Source: Fusarium oxysporum f. sp. lycopersici 4287 (Eukaryota > Ascomycota > Sordariomycetes > Hypocreales > Nectriaceae). Taken from it: DNA of 64,000 nucleotides. Both the position numbers and the translations under genes were made by a program. The notes below the pieces were generated by a model. The model did not search any database, had not been told where the DNA came from, and worked only from the letters and a program-made list of their open reading frames with translations. Of this stretch, positions 11,380-22,763 are shown in pieces (within the stretch, counting starts at the first letter, position 1; the number at the start of each line of letters is the position of its first letter). Location of the stretch: NCBI RefSeq assembly GCF_000149955.1, contig NC_030988.1:3130040-3194039 (forward strand), given 5' to 3'.

Positions 11380-11620
11380 TGTCACAGCGTAAGACCAGAC
11401 CAGGTTACCCTAGACCGATAGGCCAAGTGGATCTCAGTCACGTGGCGATACGTTATCGCAGAAGATCTTGACCGACCGCCAGATAGCTCCCGAACGTAGC
11501 TCCTCGAGCTACGTCTTGTCAATAGAGCCTGACCTGCCGGCAGTGCCTATCCGTAGCAATAGAACCTATCCGCCTAAAGCGTTCCCTGTTCACCTGTATT
11601 CCCGAGCCTGACCCGTGACA
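11380..11620 (+). repeat. 5' LTR of the Gypsy element
   Basis: 241 bp, TG...CA ends. It contains an 8-bp perfect stem with a 5-nt loop (ACGTAGCT-CCTCG-AGCTACGT) and the near-palindrome GCGATACGTTATCGC. The DNA right after the LTR starts CTACGTAGCTCCTCCCC, repeating one arm of the hairpin. Confidence 0.95.
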
Positions 11621-11654
11621 CTACGTAGCTCCTCCCCTTTGGACGCTGAACGCA

Positions 11655-13064
11655 ATGCCTACCCACCCGATTCCCCCGGCTATCCCAGGGAACCGCGCCG
11701 AATATGAGGCGCAATACGCGAAAGACCCCGATAGATGGTATCAGTACCTAAGTGAAGCCTATGCCTGGATGGCAGCGCAAGAAGAAGGTCAAACCGCTAC
11801 TGATCGGAAGCTTATAGAGCTTCAAGTCCAAGTCGAAGCCCAGCAGGAGGAAATTCTAAACCTCCAGAATATAATACAGACAATGCAAGTCGAGAAGTCC
11901 GCAGCGATGATGCAGAAGTCATGGATAGAGGACCGACTGGATAAGAAGGAGAAGGAACTAGAGATAGCCCAGGGCAAGGCCTATAAGGCTCAAGAGGAAG
12001 CCCGTCAAGCCGTGGCCGCCCGACTCCCTACTGTAGCAACCCTGACACCCGTCACATCTGACCCTGATGCTAAGGCACAAATAGCTGAGACTATGGAAAC
12101 GCCTTCACCTCCTGCTACACAATCTGCCGCCTCCGCCCAGCTTTCAGAACGAATCCCCGACCCTGATAAGTTTAAAGCAACCCGCGCCGACCTACGACGC
12201 TTCTGTGACGCCGTCACTGAGAAGCTAAGCCTGAACCGAGACCGCTATCCAACCCCTATCAGTCGTATGGGCTATGTGAACAGCCGGCTGAATGATGATG
12301 CCTATAAACTCATACAGCCGTATATTCGTCATGGAATTTGCCGCCTACCTGACTATACTGATATCCTAGATATCCTGCAGGGTGCCTATGGAGACCCTAA
12401 TGCAGCCCGAACTGCACGAAGAAAGCTAGACACCCTTCGACAAGGCAATAGAGACTTCTTCTCCTTCCATGCAGAGTTCCAGAGCCTAGCCTTAGAAGGC
12501 GGCATAGAAGGTGACGCCCTGGCCCCCTTCCTAGAGAAGGCCGTCTCGAAGGAACTATCAGAAATGCTCCTCCATAACCCGCCTGCCGATTACAGCTACC
12601 ACACCCTCGTATCCCACTTCCGAGGACTAGATATCCGCCTGCAAGAACACCGCGAGAGGACCCGACCCTATATCTCCAGGAAACCGACTACCACAGCTTA
12701 TGTTAGACCTACCTATATCCAGACCACACGACAGGAAAGGAAGTCTCCCTCACCTCAAAGGGGCCGTAGCCCCCCAGAGAGAGCCCAGCCCTCAGGCGAC
12801 CCTATGGACCTAAGCAACCAACGCCGCTACCAGCGCCCCAGCTATCGTCGGGAAAACAACCAATGCTTCCGTTGTGGCTCATCTACTCACTATATCCGCG
12901 ACTGCCCTGAACCAGATACCGGCCCAGCCAAGTTCCGACATGCCGCTATCACCTATAGTCCGCGCCACCCCAGCCGTCAGGAGTCTCCTAAGTCCCCGAC
13001 CTCTAGCCGATCTGACTCCCGTAACTCGCAAATCCATCAGGAAAACGGGGCAAGCCTGTCCTAA
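11655..13064 (+). CDS. gag: Gag polyprotein of the Gypsy element
   Basis: This is a 469-residue structural protein that would form the particle and package the RNA. The ATG is the first after the 5' LTR. A coiled-coil-like segment rich in E, K and Q occupies about residues 50-110. A capsid-like central region follows around residues 170-320, including [12 protein letters not shown] and the [10 protein letters not shown] segment. A basic, arginine- and proline-rich part comes next, then one CCHC zinc knuckle, [14 protein letters not shown], near residue 415. The frame ends at 13064. The Pol frame overlaps the Gag end in the minus-one frame, so a Gag-Pol fusion by minus-one frameshifting is plausible. 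No damage is seen. Confidence 0.92.
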   Translation: MPTHPIPPAIPGNRAEYEAQYAKDPDRWYQYLSEAYAWMAAQEEGQTATDRKLIELQVQVEAQQEEILNLQNIIQTMQVEKSAAMMQKSWIEDRLDKKEKELEIAQGKAYKAQEEARQAVAARLPTVATLTPVTSDPDAKAQIAETMETPSPPATQSAASAQLSERIPDPDKFKATRADLRRFCDAVTEKLSLNRDRYPTPISRMGYVNSRLNDDAYKLIQPYIRHGICRLPDYTDILDILQGAYGDPNAARTARRKLDTLRQGNRDFFSFHAEFQSLALEGGIEGDALAPFLEKAVSKELSEMLLHNPPADYSYHTLVSHFRGLDIRLQEHRERTRPYISRKPTTTAYVRPTYIQTTRQERKSPSPQRGRSPPERAQPSGDPMDLSNQRRYQRPSYRRENNQCFRCGSSTHYIRDCPEPDTGPAKFRHAAITYSPRHPSRQESPKSPTSSRSDSRNSQIHQENGASLS

Positions 13065-13174
13065 GTCGGCGACAGGCTCTCGCCTCTCCAATACCCGCAC
13101 TGAAGATCAGACTATCTACTGCCGCCGTCCATGGGATCCCTATCGAAGACGAAGGGAACCAACGTTCTAACCTG

Positions 13175-16100
13175 ATGATTCTACCAGCTAACCTAATACC
13201 GACTGGGAAAGACCCTATACCCTCCTACGCCATGACCGACAGCGGGGCGGAAGGGAAAGGATTTATCGATGAAAGCTGGGCAAAGTCCCAGAACTTACAG
13301 CTTTACCCCCTAAAGAGACCATTCGAGATAGAGGTCTTCGACGGCCGACCCGCCGAGAGTGGGCAGATTACCCACTATGTCCGTGCCGGACTCCGGATCG
13401 CAGACCATTTCCAGAAGAGTATGCTATTCTACGTCACCCGGCTAGCCAGCTATCCCATAGTCCTAGGGATGCCCTGGCTAAAACAGCATGACCCCCAGGT
13501 GGGCTTCGCAACCCACACCTTCACCTTTAATAGCCCATACTGCCAGAAGTTCTGTAATACGCCAGCTAAACCTACAAAAATCAAAGCCCTACAGACCATC
13601 CCAAAGAAATTCCTCCGCCAACTAGAACAGAGCATCCCTAAGAACCTAAGGAAGAAGGATATCCTCCCTATATCCCTAAAGGCTGTCCGATTATACAGCC
13701 AGAGACCAAGCTGCCGCTTCTACACCATCACACTCGAACAGATTGACCGAGGACTACAGGATAAGACCGAAGATTTCCAGTTGCCCGAGGAATTACAAGA
13801 ATTCCAAGACGTCTTCTCGCCTAAGGAAGCCGAGAAGCTACCCCCGCACCGATCCGGAGACCACCACATCGAACTGGTACCTGGAGGGAAGCTACCCTTT
13901 GGGCCACTATATGGAATGTCTCGTGAGGAGCTGAGAGCCCTACGAGAGTGGCTTAGGGAGAACCTACGCAAGGGATTTATCCGACCTAGCTCTTCGCCTG
14001 TCGCGTCGCCAGTACTTTTTGTAAAGAAACCCGGCGGCGGACTTCGATTCTGCGTGGACTACAGAGCCCTAAACAACATCACAGTCAAGGACCGCTACCC
14101 GCTGCCCCTGATCAAAGAGTCCCTAAACAACCTATCCGGCATGAAGTACTTCTCCCGTATAGACATCGTATCTGCCTTTAATAACCTCCGAATAAGGAAG
14201 GGCGAAGAATATCTCACAGCCTTCCGAACACGCTTTGGATTATACGAATCCCTAGTCATGCCCTTCGGACTAACAGGAGCCCCTGCAACCTTCCAACGTT
14301 ATATCAACGACGCCCTAAGAGAACACCTAGATATATTCTGTACAGCCTACCTAGATGATATCCTGATATACAGCCGAACCCGAGAGGAACATATAGAGCA
14401 CCTTAAGCTGGTGCTCCAGAAGCTCCGAGCCGCAGGGCTCTATGCCAATCCTGCTAAATGCGAATTCCTAGTTAAGGAGACGAAGTTCCTAGGCCTAATC
14501 GTGGGCCAGGAAGGGATTAGAATGGACCCTTTGAAAGTCGAGACGGTCAAGAACTGGAAGACACCGACCTGCCTGACAGATGTGCAAGCCTTTATCGGCT
14601 TCGGGAACTTCTATAGGAGGTTCATCCGTGACTTCTCAAAGCTCACGGCACCCTTGAACAGACTGACGAAGAAGGACGTGCCCTTCGTATGGGATGATGC
14701 CTGCGAGAAAGCTTTCCTAAAGCTGAAGGAAGCCTTTACAACAGCCCCGATCCTACGCCCGTTTGACTGGACCAGAGATGTAATCCTTGAGACCGATGCC
14801 TCTGACTACGTCTCGGCGGGAGTGCTATCGCAATATGACGACGAAGGAAGGCTACACCCGGTAGCCTTCTTCTCAAAGAAACACACAGCCACCGAGTGTA
14901 ACTACGAGATATATGATAAGGAACTGATGGCAATTATCCGCTGTTTTGAGGAATGGAGACCCGAACTAGAGGGCGCACCCTCGCCGATCAAGGTGATCAC
15001 AGACCACAAGAACCTAGAGTACTTTACGACAACGAAGCTACTGAACCGAAGACAAGCCCGTTGGTCCGAGTTCCTATCTCGTTTTAATTTTCAAATTAGC
15101 TATCGACCCGGAAAGCAAGGAGTTAAGCCCGATGCTCTGACCAGGAGGTCAGAAGACCTGCCTCAGGAGGGGGATGAGCGCCTGGCGCATCAGAGCCAGG
15201 TAATCCTAAAGAAAGAGAATTGGCAGCTTCCACCCTTGAAGGTTCAGAGGGCCCGTATACGCCAGCCGCACCTACAAATACCTGCAGCCCCAGCAGAACC
15301 AAGTCCTTCCATAGACTTGCCGGGGGATATCGACCGCCTATTAGAAGAGGGTTACCAGACCGACGACGACCTACAGTCAATACTGCAGGCCGTAAGAGAA
15401 GGCGCCCAGCGCCACCCGAAGATCACCCTGGCCGAGTGCACTATCGTACAAGGCCGACTACTCTATCGAGACCGCGTTTATATTCCAGACCACAACCCCC
15501 TGAAGGCTGCCCTGCTGAAAGCAAGTCACGAACACCCCATAGCAGGCCACCCAGGCCGCGCCCGCACTTATGACCTACTCTCACGCGACTACTACTGGCC
15601 TGGAATGCTATCTTATGTAGAACGATGGGTTAAGAATTGTCACACCTGCCGAAGATCGAATCCCGCCCGAGATGCAAGACAAGGAGTCCTAAAGCCCCTG
15701 CCCGTGCCAGAGCGAGCTTGGCAGCACCTATCAATGGACTTTATAACCCACCTGCCACCTAGCGAAGGGAACGATGCTATCCTGATCATAGCCTGCCGAC
15801 TTACGAAGATGAGACATATTATAGCCTGCAAGGGAACCTGTGATGCCGAAGATACCGCCCGATATTACCTAAAGGAAGTGTGGAAGCTACATGGCCTTCC
15901 ACAGACTATAGTATCTGATCGAGGACCTCAGTTTGTGGCTGAATTCTGGAAGAAGCTTAACCAACAGCTATCCATCAACGCCCTTCTATCAACCGCATAT
16001 CACCCCGAAACCGATGGACAGACCGAGCGGCTAAATGCCATACTAGAGCAGTACCTGAGAACCTATGTGTCATACCTGCAAGACGACTGGAGCCGATGGC

Positions 16101-16819
16101 TCCCCCTGGCCGAGTTCGCAGCGAACTCATTAAAGTCTGAGACCACTAGGATATCCCCGTTCTTCGCGAACTATGGATTTAACCCCCGGATGGGCTTTGA
16201 GCCTACTATCACAGTCAGAGGAACCCCTGCCACGAGAGATGCGGAACAGTTCGCACAGACGATGAACGAGATACTAGAGTACTTACGCTCCGAGAGCATA
16301 GCCGCACAAGCCCGTTACGAAGACCAGGCGAACCGTCATAGAAGACCCGCCAGATGCTATCGAGAAGGCGACTATGTCTGGCTCGATGCCCGGAATATCA
16401 AGACCTTGAGGCCACAGAAGAAGCTAGACTGGAAGAACATCGGTCCCCTTAAGATCACAAAGGTCATCTCCCCATATACCTACCGGTTAGATCTGCCTGC
16501 GAGCATGAAGATACACCCGGTGTTTCACACGAACCTGCTCAGACCCGCCGCCACCAACCCCTTGCCAGGCCAGAACCCAGACCCGCCGCCGCCTATCGAG
16601 GTCGAAGGAGTGGAAGAGTGGGAAGTGGAAGATATCCTCGATTCCCGTTGGGATCGCCGCGGCCGTGGAGGCCGCCCCAGACTGAAGTACATAGTGAAAT
16701 GGGCAGGATACACCGACCCAACTGAAGTCCCTGCCGACTACGTGGATAACGCTGCTGAGGTCGTAGCCAACTTCCACAGGAGGTATCCCGATAAGCCGGG
16801 ACCGCAGAAAAGGGCCTGA
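13175..16819 (+). CDS. pol: Pol polyprotein: protease, RT, RNase H, integrase, chromodomain
   Basis: The frame of 1214 codons from its first ATG carries all enzymes needed to copy and integrate the element. The aspartic protease motif [11 protein letters not shown] is near residue 21. Reverse transcriptase shows [18 protein letters not shown] and the catalytic YLDDILIYS. RNase H shows LETDASD and TDHKNLEYF. Integrase has the HHCC finger ([12 protein letters not shown]) and DDE residues in [17 protein letters not shown] and TDGQTERLN. The C-terminus is a chromodomain ([20 protein letters not shown]), which in this group binds modified histones and steers integration. The frame is open upstream of the first ATG into the Gag end, in minus-one relation to Gag, so translation by frameshift is likely and 13175 may not be the true start. 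No stops interrupt it. Confidence 0.95.
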   Translation: MILPANLIPTGKDPIPSYAMTDSGAEGKGFIDESWAKSQNLQLYPLKRPFEIEVFDGRPAESGQITHYVRAGLRIADHFQKSMLFYVTRLASYPIVLGMPWLKQHDPQVGFATHTFTFNSPYCQKFCNTPAKPTKIKALQTIPKKFLRQLEQSIPKNLRKKDILPISLKAVRLYSQRPSCRFYTITLEQIDRGLQDKTEDFQLPEELQEFQDVFSPKEAEKLPPHRSGDHHIELVPGGKLPFGPLYGMSREELRALREWLRENLRKGFIRPSSSPVASPVLFVKKPGGGLRFCVDYRALNNITVKDRYPLPLIKESLNNLSGMKYFSRIDIVSAFNNLRIRKGEEYLTAFRTRFGLYESLVMPFGLTGAPATFQRYINDALREHLDIFCTAYLDDILIYSRTREEHIEHLKLVLQKLRAAGLYANPAKCEFLVKETKFLGLIVGQEGIRMDPLKVETVKNWKTPTCLTDVQAFIGFGNFYRRFIRDFSKLTAPLNRLTKKDVPFVWDDACEKAFLKLKEAFTTAPILRPFDWTRDVILETDASDYVSAGVLSQYDDEGRLHPVAFFSKKHTATECNYEIYDKELMAIIRCFEEWRPELEGAPSPIKVITDHKNLEYFTTTKLLNRRQARWSEFLSRFNFQISYRPGKQGVKPDALTRRSEDLPQEGDERLAHQSQVILKKENWQLPPLKVQRARIRQPHLQIPAAPAEPSPSIDLPGDIDRLLEEGYQTDDDLQSILQAVREGAQRHPKITLAECTIVQGRLLYRDRVYIPDHNPLKAALLKASHEHPIAGHPGRARTYDLLSRDYYWPGMLSYVERWVKNCHTCRRSNPARDARQGVLKPLPVPERAWQHLSMDFITHLPPSEGNDAILIIACRLTKMRHIIACKGTCDAEDTARYYLKEVWKLHGLPQTIVSDRGPQFVAEFWKKLNQQLSINALLSTAYHPETDGQTERLNAILEQYLRTYVSYLQDDWSRWLPLAEFAANSLKSETTRISPFFANYGFNPRMGFEPTITVRGTPATRDAEQFAQTMNEILEYLRSESIAAQARYEDQANRHRRPARCYREGDYVWLDARNIKTLRPQKKLDWKNIGPLKITKVISPYTYRLDLPASMKIHPVFHTNLLRPAATNPLPGQNPDPPPPIEVEGVEEWEVEDILDSRWDRRGRGGRPRLKYIVKWAGYTDPTEVPADYVDNAAEVVANFHRRYPDKPGPQKRA

Positions 16820-16862
16820 TGGATGAGACCACGGAGTGCCCATCTCGACAGAGCTCGATGCT

Positions 16863-16876
16863 AGAGAGGGGGATAC
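16863..16876 (+). other. Polypurine tract of the Gypsy element
   Basis: AGAGAGGGGGATAC lies directly upstream of the TG of the 3' LTR, the position where plus-strand DNA synthesis is primed in LTR elements. Confidence 0.7.
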
Positions 16877-17117
16877 TGTCACAGCGTAAGACCAGACCAG
16901 GTTACCCTAGACCGATAGGCCAAGTGGATCTCAGTCACGTGGCGATACGTTATCGCAGAAGATCTTGACCGACCGCCAGATAGCTCCCGAACGTAGCTCC
17001 TCGAGCTACGTCTTGTCAATAGAGCCTGACCTGCCGGCAGTGCCTATCCGTAGCAATAGAACCTATCCGCCTAAAGCGTTCCCTGTTCACCTGTATTCCC
17101 GAGCCTGACCCGTGACA
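16877..17117 (+). repeat. 3' LTR of the Gypsy element
   Basis: 241 bp, no difference from the 5' LTR found by eye, followed by TATTT, the second half of the target duplication. Confidence 0.95.
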
Positions 17118-20100
17118 TATTTAGTATATTATATCTATCGCTTATTTAATTCTTATATTATAGTAAAGTATATAATATTCTAATAATTTATATAGACTTT
17201 AATTTAGTACTTACTTCCTATAAGGTAGTATTAAAATTCTTTAAAGTAGTTAAAAATTACTAAGAATTCTTTATTATATATAGGGTAGTTAAGTTTAGCT
17301 TTATGCAATTTATATAAATAGAATATAATAGGGTATAGTTTGCCGTTATTATTATATTATTTAATCTATCCTCCTAAAGTAAAGTTAGATATATTTATTT
17401 CTAGCTTAATTTCTTTATTTAGGTTAAATATTATTAGAATTAGTTTACTAAGGATAGCTTCTTTAAGCTATTTAAATACTTATTATACCTTATTATTCTA
17501 TTTAAAGGGTTTATCTTTTTTAGTTAACTCTATAAGTAGATTTATAATTTTACTAAAGTCTTTAATAAATTATCAGTAGTAATTAGTAAAACCTAAAAAG
17601 GCTTATGTTTTTTTAATATTATTAGGGACTTTTTAATTAGCTATAGTAGAGATTTTTTTCTTTTTTATATATATTTCTTTTGGCATAATAGTATACCCTA
17701 AGAAGTCTACTTCTTAAATGTAAAAGTAACTTTTCTCTAGTTTAATTAATAGCTTAGTATTCTATAGTAGCTATAAGACCTTATAGATATATTCCCTATA
17801 GTCTTCTTTATTATCTAAGAAAATTAGGATATTATTTAGGTAGTATACTATAAAGATATTAAGGTACTACTATAAAATATAGTTAATTATCCACTAGAAT
17901 ATTATAGGTATATTAATAAGACTAAAAGGCATTATTAAATACTTAAAGAGTTTAAACTTAATATAGAATGCCGTCTTCTATTTATCTCCTTCTTTAATTT
18001 ATATAAGGTTATAGGCGCCTTTAAGGTCTAAAGCGATAAAGATCTATTTTCCTTATAGTTAATCTTTTAGTTTTATAATTAATAGAAGTAATATTTTATC
18101 CTTAACTATAAGTGTATTTAATTCTTAGTAGTTAATAACTAGTTATAACTTTCTATTTTTCTTAGGTATAAATATTATAGGTACTCCTACTAATAAGATA
18201 GATAGTTAGATATAGCCCTTTATTAGACTATTATCTATATATTCTTATAATTCTNNNNNNNNNNNNNNNNNNNNNNNNNNNNNNNNNNNNNNNNNNNNNN
18301 NNNNNNNNNNNNNNNNNNNNNNNNNNNNNNNNNNNNNNNNNNNNNNNNNNNNNNNNNNNNNNNNNNNNNNNNNNNNNNNNNNNNNNNNNNNNNNNNNNNN
18401 NNNNNNNNNNNNNNNNNNNNNNNNNNNNNNNNNNNATTTAGTATTCTTTCGGTATATTATGCAGTTAGTCCTAGCTTAGTTCTTTAATATCTTACTTAAA
18501 AAGAATGCTTAGGATCTATTGTTTTTTACCTATTATATACTATTTTTATATTTCTTCTAAAGTTAGTAAGTTCTTTACCTTATATTTACCCTTATTGCTT
18601 CTTTTTATAGTCTGGGTTTAAGATCTCTTATTATTTATTATAATTGTTTTTATATTATTATTTGAAGTTTTTAAGATAAAAACTTAGCCGGTTATCTAAT
18701 TAATATTTAGGTTTATACTTTTAAGCTATAATATTCCTAAGAGAATATTACTACTTTCTCTTAATAGTATGATATTAATACTAATTCCTTAATTCTTATC
18801 TAGGGTATAGATCTTAAGATAATTAGTCTCTTAATTTATAATCCTATTATTATAGTTAAATAGCTATTTTTCTATATTAATTAGTAGGTAAGGATTTTAT
18901 TTTCTTTTCTATAGAATCCCTAGCTTTATAATTAGTCTAGGATTAATAAAGTTTTATTATACTCTATAATCGATCTATATATTTAGCTATCTCCCCTTAA
19001 TCTAAACTTATAATATTAGGCATTTAAGCTTATCGCTTTATATAGCTCTTAAAGCACTTAATAGTTTAAGTTATTCTTAACTGTATACTTTACTTATCTA
19101 TAGCTCTATTATAGATAATATTTATCTTTTCCTAAGTTATCTTCTATTTATTTAAAGTAAATATTTTTAAACCCCTGGTGGATACCTTAAGATATTTCTT
19201 TAAATTATTAGGTTAGTTCTTCTATATCTTCTGGTTCTTCTGCCCTTATTAGGTAGTTATATTTTCCATTTATAAGTTCTTTAAACTCTTTATTAGCCTT
19301 TTTAATAGCTTATATACTCTATTAAACTGCCTTAATAGTTTTTTAATCTTTTTACTAATTTTAATAATAGGCTAGGTTAAATTATAGCTTTATTACTTTA
19401 AGTAATTTATATTAATTATATATTAAGTATCTTATTATTTCTTTAGGTATATAGGGTCTACTATTAGGTATTCCTAGGATAATAATAGGAAAGTAATTAT
19501 TATCCTTTTTACTTTTAAGGTATATTTTATATTACTAGTATCTATAGGATACCTATAAGATTTTATTATATTAAGGATATATAGGTATAGTTCTAATATT
19601 ATCTTTAATATTAAACTTAGGTTCCTTATAATATAGGTTTAGGGCCTTATTTATATAATAGGCTTTAATATATATATTTTCTATTTCTATAGTGTCTATA
19701 TATTCCTTTACACTTTAGATATATATATCTTCCTTATTGATATAAGTATATAATCCTTATTTATCGTATAAGGGTTAATATTCTTATTTCTATTTATTCT
19801 TAAGTTCTTTATCCCTCTTTTATAGGTACCTAGCAGTTACTTTTATTATATTACCTCTATATTTTATACTTTAGGAGTGTTATTATTAGACTATATGTAT
19901 TTTATATACTGCTTTGTATTCTTTAAGTATAAATTCTTCTTTCTATTAAATTATAGTTTTAATAGGAATATTATTAAGTTACTAATTAACTATTTTTTAT
20001 AATTATACCTAATTATCTAGTTTATTTAATAATTATAGTAATAATATAGGAGTAATTATAACTCCTAGGGTCTAAGCGTTCTTCCTTTACTTTATATATC

Positions 20101-20241
20101 TCTTATATGCTTTTTATACTCTTTTCTAACCTTCTTCCGTCTTTTAGTATTATTTATTCTATTATCTCTTTAATTCCCTCTATTAGTTAGTAGTTATAGC
20201 TTTATATTAAGGTATTAATACTTCTTCTTTAGTTAGGAATA
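17118..20241 (-). pseudogene. RIP-degraded Gypsy polyprotein relic (RT and RNase H part)
   Basis: The minus strand still reads as Gypsy Pol with many stops. Near 18220-18100 the words FIPKK and INYxELNTL match the RT block that in the intact element reads [19 protein letters not shown]. Near 18020-17840 it reads DLKGAYNLI, TAFYIKFKLFKYLIMPF and YYLNNILIF (from a YLDDILI ancestor). Near 17440-17230 it gives the RNase H words PIIFYLYKLHKAKLNYPIYN. The next part, INYxNIIYF near 17200, stops at the young element and resumes at 11379 on its far side (LYKFNSIIIYRKG). Nearly all stops are TAA/TAG and the base composition is very AT-rich, as RIP produces. The upper part (18436-20241) should hold the protease and Gag side but is too decayed to read. 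A 181-bp assembly gap interrupts it. Confidence 0.8.
18255..18435. other. Assembly gap (181 N)
   Basis: A run of undetermined bases inside the AT-rich relic. Confidence 1.
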
Positions 20242-20717
20242 TATAACGGTTGGGGTTCCTAAGGTAATAAACTAGACCGTTCTAGGTTTATGTTGGCAGA
20301 GTTGTAGGGCATAATGCTGAGCGATGCGAAGTATTACGTTTCTTAATAGTGAATAGAGTGTGTTAGGCGTATTTAGGTAAAGAAGTCTTATTGATAGCTG
20401 GTGAGCTAAGTTCTATCTAATACTAAATGAATGTATATATATATAAGGGTTCACTTCTGCATAAGTGAGCTTTGATGAAAGGCNNNNNNNNNNNNNNNNN
20501 NNNNNNNNNNNNNNNNNNNNNNNNNNNNNNNNNNNNNNNNNNNNNNNNNNNNNNNNNNNNNNNNNNNNNNNNNNNNNNNNNNNGTTGGGTGAGCTATAGG
20601 GTAAGTCTCACGCGTGCATAGGTGAGCTTTTGGGAAGCTCATGCTGGTGTGGGTGAGCCTGGGTTTGATTGGACGGAAATGTGGGGTACACGTGATGTAA
20701 CCGCGAGGGTCGTAATA
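20242..20717. repeat. Solo LTR, family B, copy 1, with 5-bp duplication
   Basis: It starts TATAACGGTTGGGG and ends CGTAATA, as expected for TGTAACGG...CGTAACA after G-to-A and C-to-T change. It is flanked by GAATA at 20237-20241 and 20718-20722. Internally it shares words such as CTAGGTTTATGTTGG and GCTGAGCGATGCGA with the copy at 41494-41846, and its right-hand words with the copy at 22764. A 100-bp N run (20484-20583) lies inside, so the true length is uncertain. Confidence 0.75.
20484..20583. other. Assembly gap (100 N)
   Basis: A run of exactly 100 undetermined bases, a usual placeholder for a gap of unknown size, inside a solo LTR. Confidence 1.
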
Positions 20718-20726
20718 GAATAAGTC

Positions 20727-20964
20727 TGTCACAGCTCGACCAGACTGGCCTACCCTAGACCACTAACAAGGTAGATCCGGATCACGTGGCGATACGTTAT
20801 CGCAGAGACTTTGTTTACCGACCAGATAGTTCCTGAACGTAGCTCCTCGAGCTACGTCTTGTTAATAGAGCCTGACCTGCCTGCAGTGCCTATCCGTAGC
20901 AATAGACCGTATTCTGCCTGAAGCGTTCCCCGTTCACCTGCCCTACCGAGCCCAGCCCGTGACA
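20727..20964 (+). repeat. Solo LTR of the young Gypsy family (family A)
   Basis: 238 bp, starts TGTCACAG, ends CCGTGACA, flanked by AAGTC at 20722-20726 and 20965-20969. It is clearly related to the LTRs at 11380 and 16877 but has several substitutions and small indels. The hairpin ACGTAGCT...AGCTACGT is unchanged. It arose from recombination between two LTRs of an older insertion. Confidence 0.9.
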
Positions 20965-22296
20965 AAGTCTTTTAGTTACTATATAGAACTTTTATAGTAT
21001 TATCTTTATTCTTTAGTTATTCTATTTCTATCTTTAAGAGCTATTTTATTTAATATATTATAGCTATCTCTATATATCCTAAGTGCTTATAGCTTTCTTA
21101 GTTTTCTTATATAATACTTCTTTTATTAGTATTCTCTTTCTTTTGCCTATAATTTAAGGCTATTTTAAATTTAGTCTTATTAATCCTTATAGTATTATTA
21201 TTGCTTTTCTTAATATTCTAAGTCTTAGATCTATTTAGTATATCTTTCCCTATAGGTGCAATTAATTTCTTTATTATTTAAAGGTAATAGTCTTTCTTTT
21301 TCTACTTCTTATTTTATAGGAAATAGGTCTTTTAGCTCTTATACTAAGCTTTCGGTATATTAAGTCTAAGCCTAGTTTAGATTTTATTCTTCTTTTATAG
21401 CGGTAGTATTATATCCTATATAATATATTCTTAATATTTAGGTTTATTAAACCATTTAGGGATTAAAATTATTAGTAAGTCCTAAAGTTTATTTACCTTA
21501 GTTTAGGTTTTATAGTTTTTATAGTTATAGGCAGTTTCTTACTATATAACTTATTTAGTTATAGTTATAGTATTTATATTTAGATATATCTTATTTTTAT
21601 TAATCATTCCAATTAGGCTATATAGCTCTTAATATTATTAGTCCTATATAGGTGCTATAATAAGTATTGCCTTATTATTAATTTTATTATTATCTTTAGT
21701 TATAAGAGTTACCTTAGTTATTATTATTCTATTTCTATTCATTAAGGTAGTAAGGGTTAAAGTCGCTTCTTTTTTTAATATAGGCGGCTTTCTCTTATTA
21801 GCATTTATACTATTATTTATCGATCTTAACTACTATAGTAATATATATAGTTAAGTTATTAAGTCAGTTGGCTAAATAGAGTTTATTCTTTTATATCTTC
21901 TTTTAAGCTTTAGTAGTAGATTTCTATAAGGGCTTTATTATCCTATTTTATCTTAGATATAAGCTATTAAAGTTTAGTAGAGTAGGCAGTATAAGACTTA
22001 TGCTATTTTAAGGCCAATAGTTCGGCTGCTACTTATCGTTCTTTATTAATTACTTTAAAGTTATCTTTAAGGGCTTATTTAAAATTATCCTAGCTAGTAA
22101 AGATATTTTATATTTCTTAATCCTAAAGATTTTTATTATCTTTATTCTTAAGGTAGTCTTAAAGGATTAATTTAAACCAATCTTTAGTATCTCTTTAGAT
22201 TAAGGATAAGGTATATAAGACTTTCTTTATATTAATATCTAATTTATTCTTATATATATAGAAATGCCCTTTTATTTATATTAGGAATAATATAAT
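20965..22296 (-). pseudogene. RIP-degraded Gypsy relic, Gag side
   Basis: This is very AT-rich DNA. Around 22290-22140 the minus strand reads KGHFYIYKNKLDINIKKVLY, then TLSLI and DTKDWFKLILKDYLKN, which resembles the retroviral-type Gag domain of Gypsy elements (helical segment followed by a W-F motif). The Gag N-terminus continues beyond the solo LTR at 22297, around 22530-22490 (LRETLKPLKLEAFIGKAVDI). Together with the RT relic at lower coordinates this fits one old minus-strand Gypsy element. Other parts are unreadable. Confidence 0.65.
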
Positions 22297-22475
22297 TGTT
22301 ACGGTCGTGGGGGAAGGCTAGGTAGGTTCAATAGTATTATTTTACTAAAGCTTGTTAGAGGGAAGATCCCTCTGACGGGCTATTTGCTAGTATAGTTATA
22401 GGTTGTGGCTGACTCGGGCCCGTCACGTGCCAGTGTGGCGTTGTGGCTACCCGGTAGTGCGGTTACGATATAACA
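22297..22475. repeat. Solo LTR, family C (179 bp), with 5-bp duplication
   Basis: It starts TGTTACGGTCGTGG and ends GATATAACA, with ATAAT on both sides (22292-22296 and 22476-22480). The sequence is much less AT-rich than its surroundings, so it was added after the relic was mutated. It is unlike LTR families A and B, and no internal part of this family is in the window. Confidence 0.75.
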
Positions 22476-22763
22476 ATAATATCTACTGCCTTACCTATAA
22501 AGGCTTCTAGCTTAAGAGGTTTTAGTGTTTCTCTTAAGTCCTATTTATTACTATATACTTAAGTAGTTACAGTAGGTTATTTATTAACCTAGGTTTATAA
22601 ATTATTAATAATATTATATAACTGCTAGATCTTAGCCATAAGTTTTATAATGCTGGGTGCAGTTCTAATATAAAGGGGGGTAAGTCTATTATTAGTAGCT
22701 ATCTTAATAGTATATTATTACTTAGTCGTTAATATAGTATATTCTAAATAAGAGCTATTAATA
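22476..22763 (-). pseudogene. Leader and Gag start of the RIP-degraded Gypsy relic
   Basis: The minus strand reads a Gag-like N-terminus with stops between about 22560 and 22480. The upper part up to 22763 would be the leader next to the 5' LTR. Its first bases on the minus strand (TATTAATAGCTC) could be a mutated primer-binding site, which is only a guess. Confidence 0.45.

Larger units (their letters stand above)
11375..17122 (+). mobile_element. Full-length chromodomain Gypsy (Ty3-type) LTR retrotransposon
   Basis: Two 241-bp LTRs (11380-11620 and 16877-17117) begin TGTCACAG and end CCGTGACA; compared by eye they are identical. The element is flanked by the 5-bp duplication TATTT at 11375-11379 and 17118-17122. 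Internally it has a Gag frame and a Pol frame ending in a chromodomain, plus a purine tract (GAGAGGGGGATA) just before the 3' LTR. Coding order is Gag, protease, reverse transcriptase, RNase H, integrase, chromodomain, which places it in the fungal chromovirus group. It is inserted in the minus-strand RNase H region of an older, RIP-degraded Gypsy relic whose sequence resumes on both sides. No stop codons or AT bias affect this copy, so it is young and potentially autonomous. Confidence 0.95.

Noticed and set aside
20451..20732. Minus-strand open frame of 93 codons
   Set aside because: It runs through the 100-bp N gap and lies inside a solo LTR, so the open frame is an artefact.
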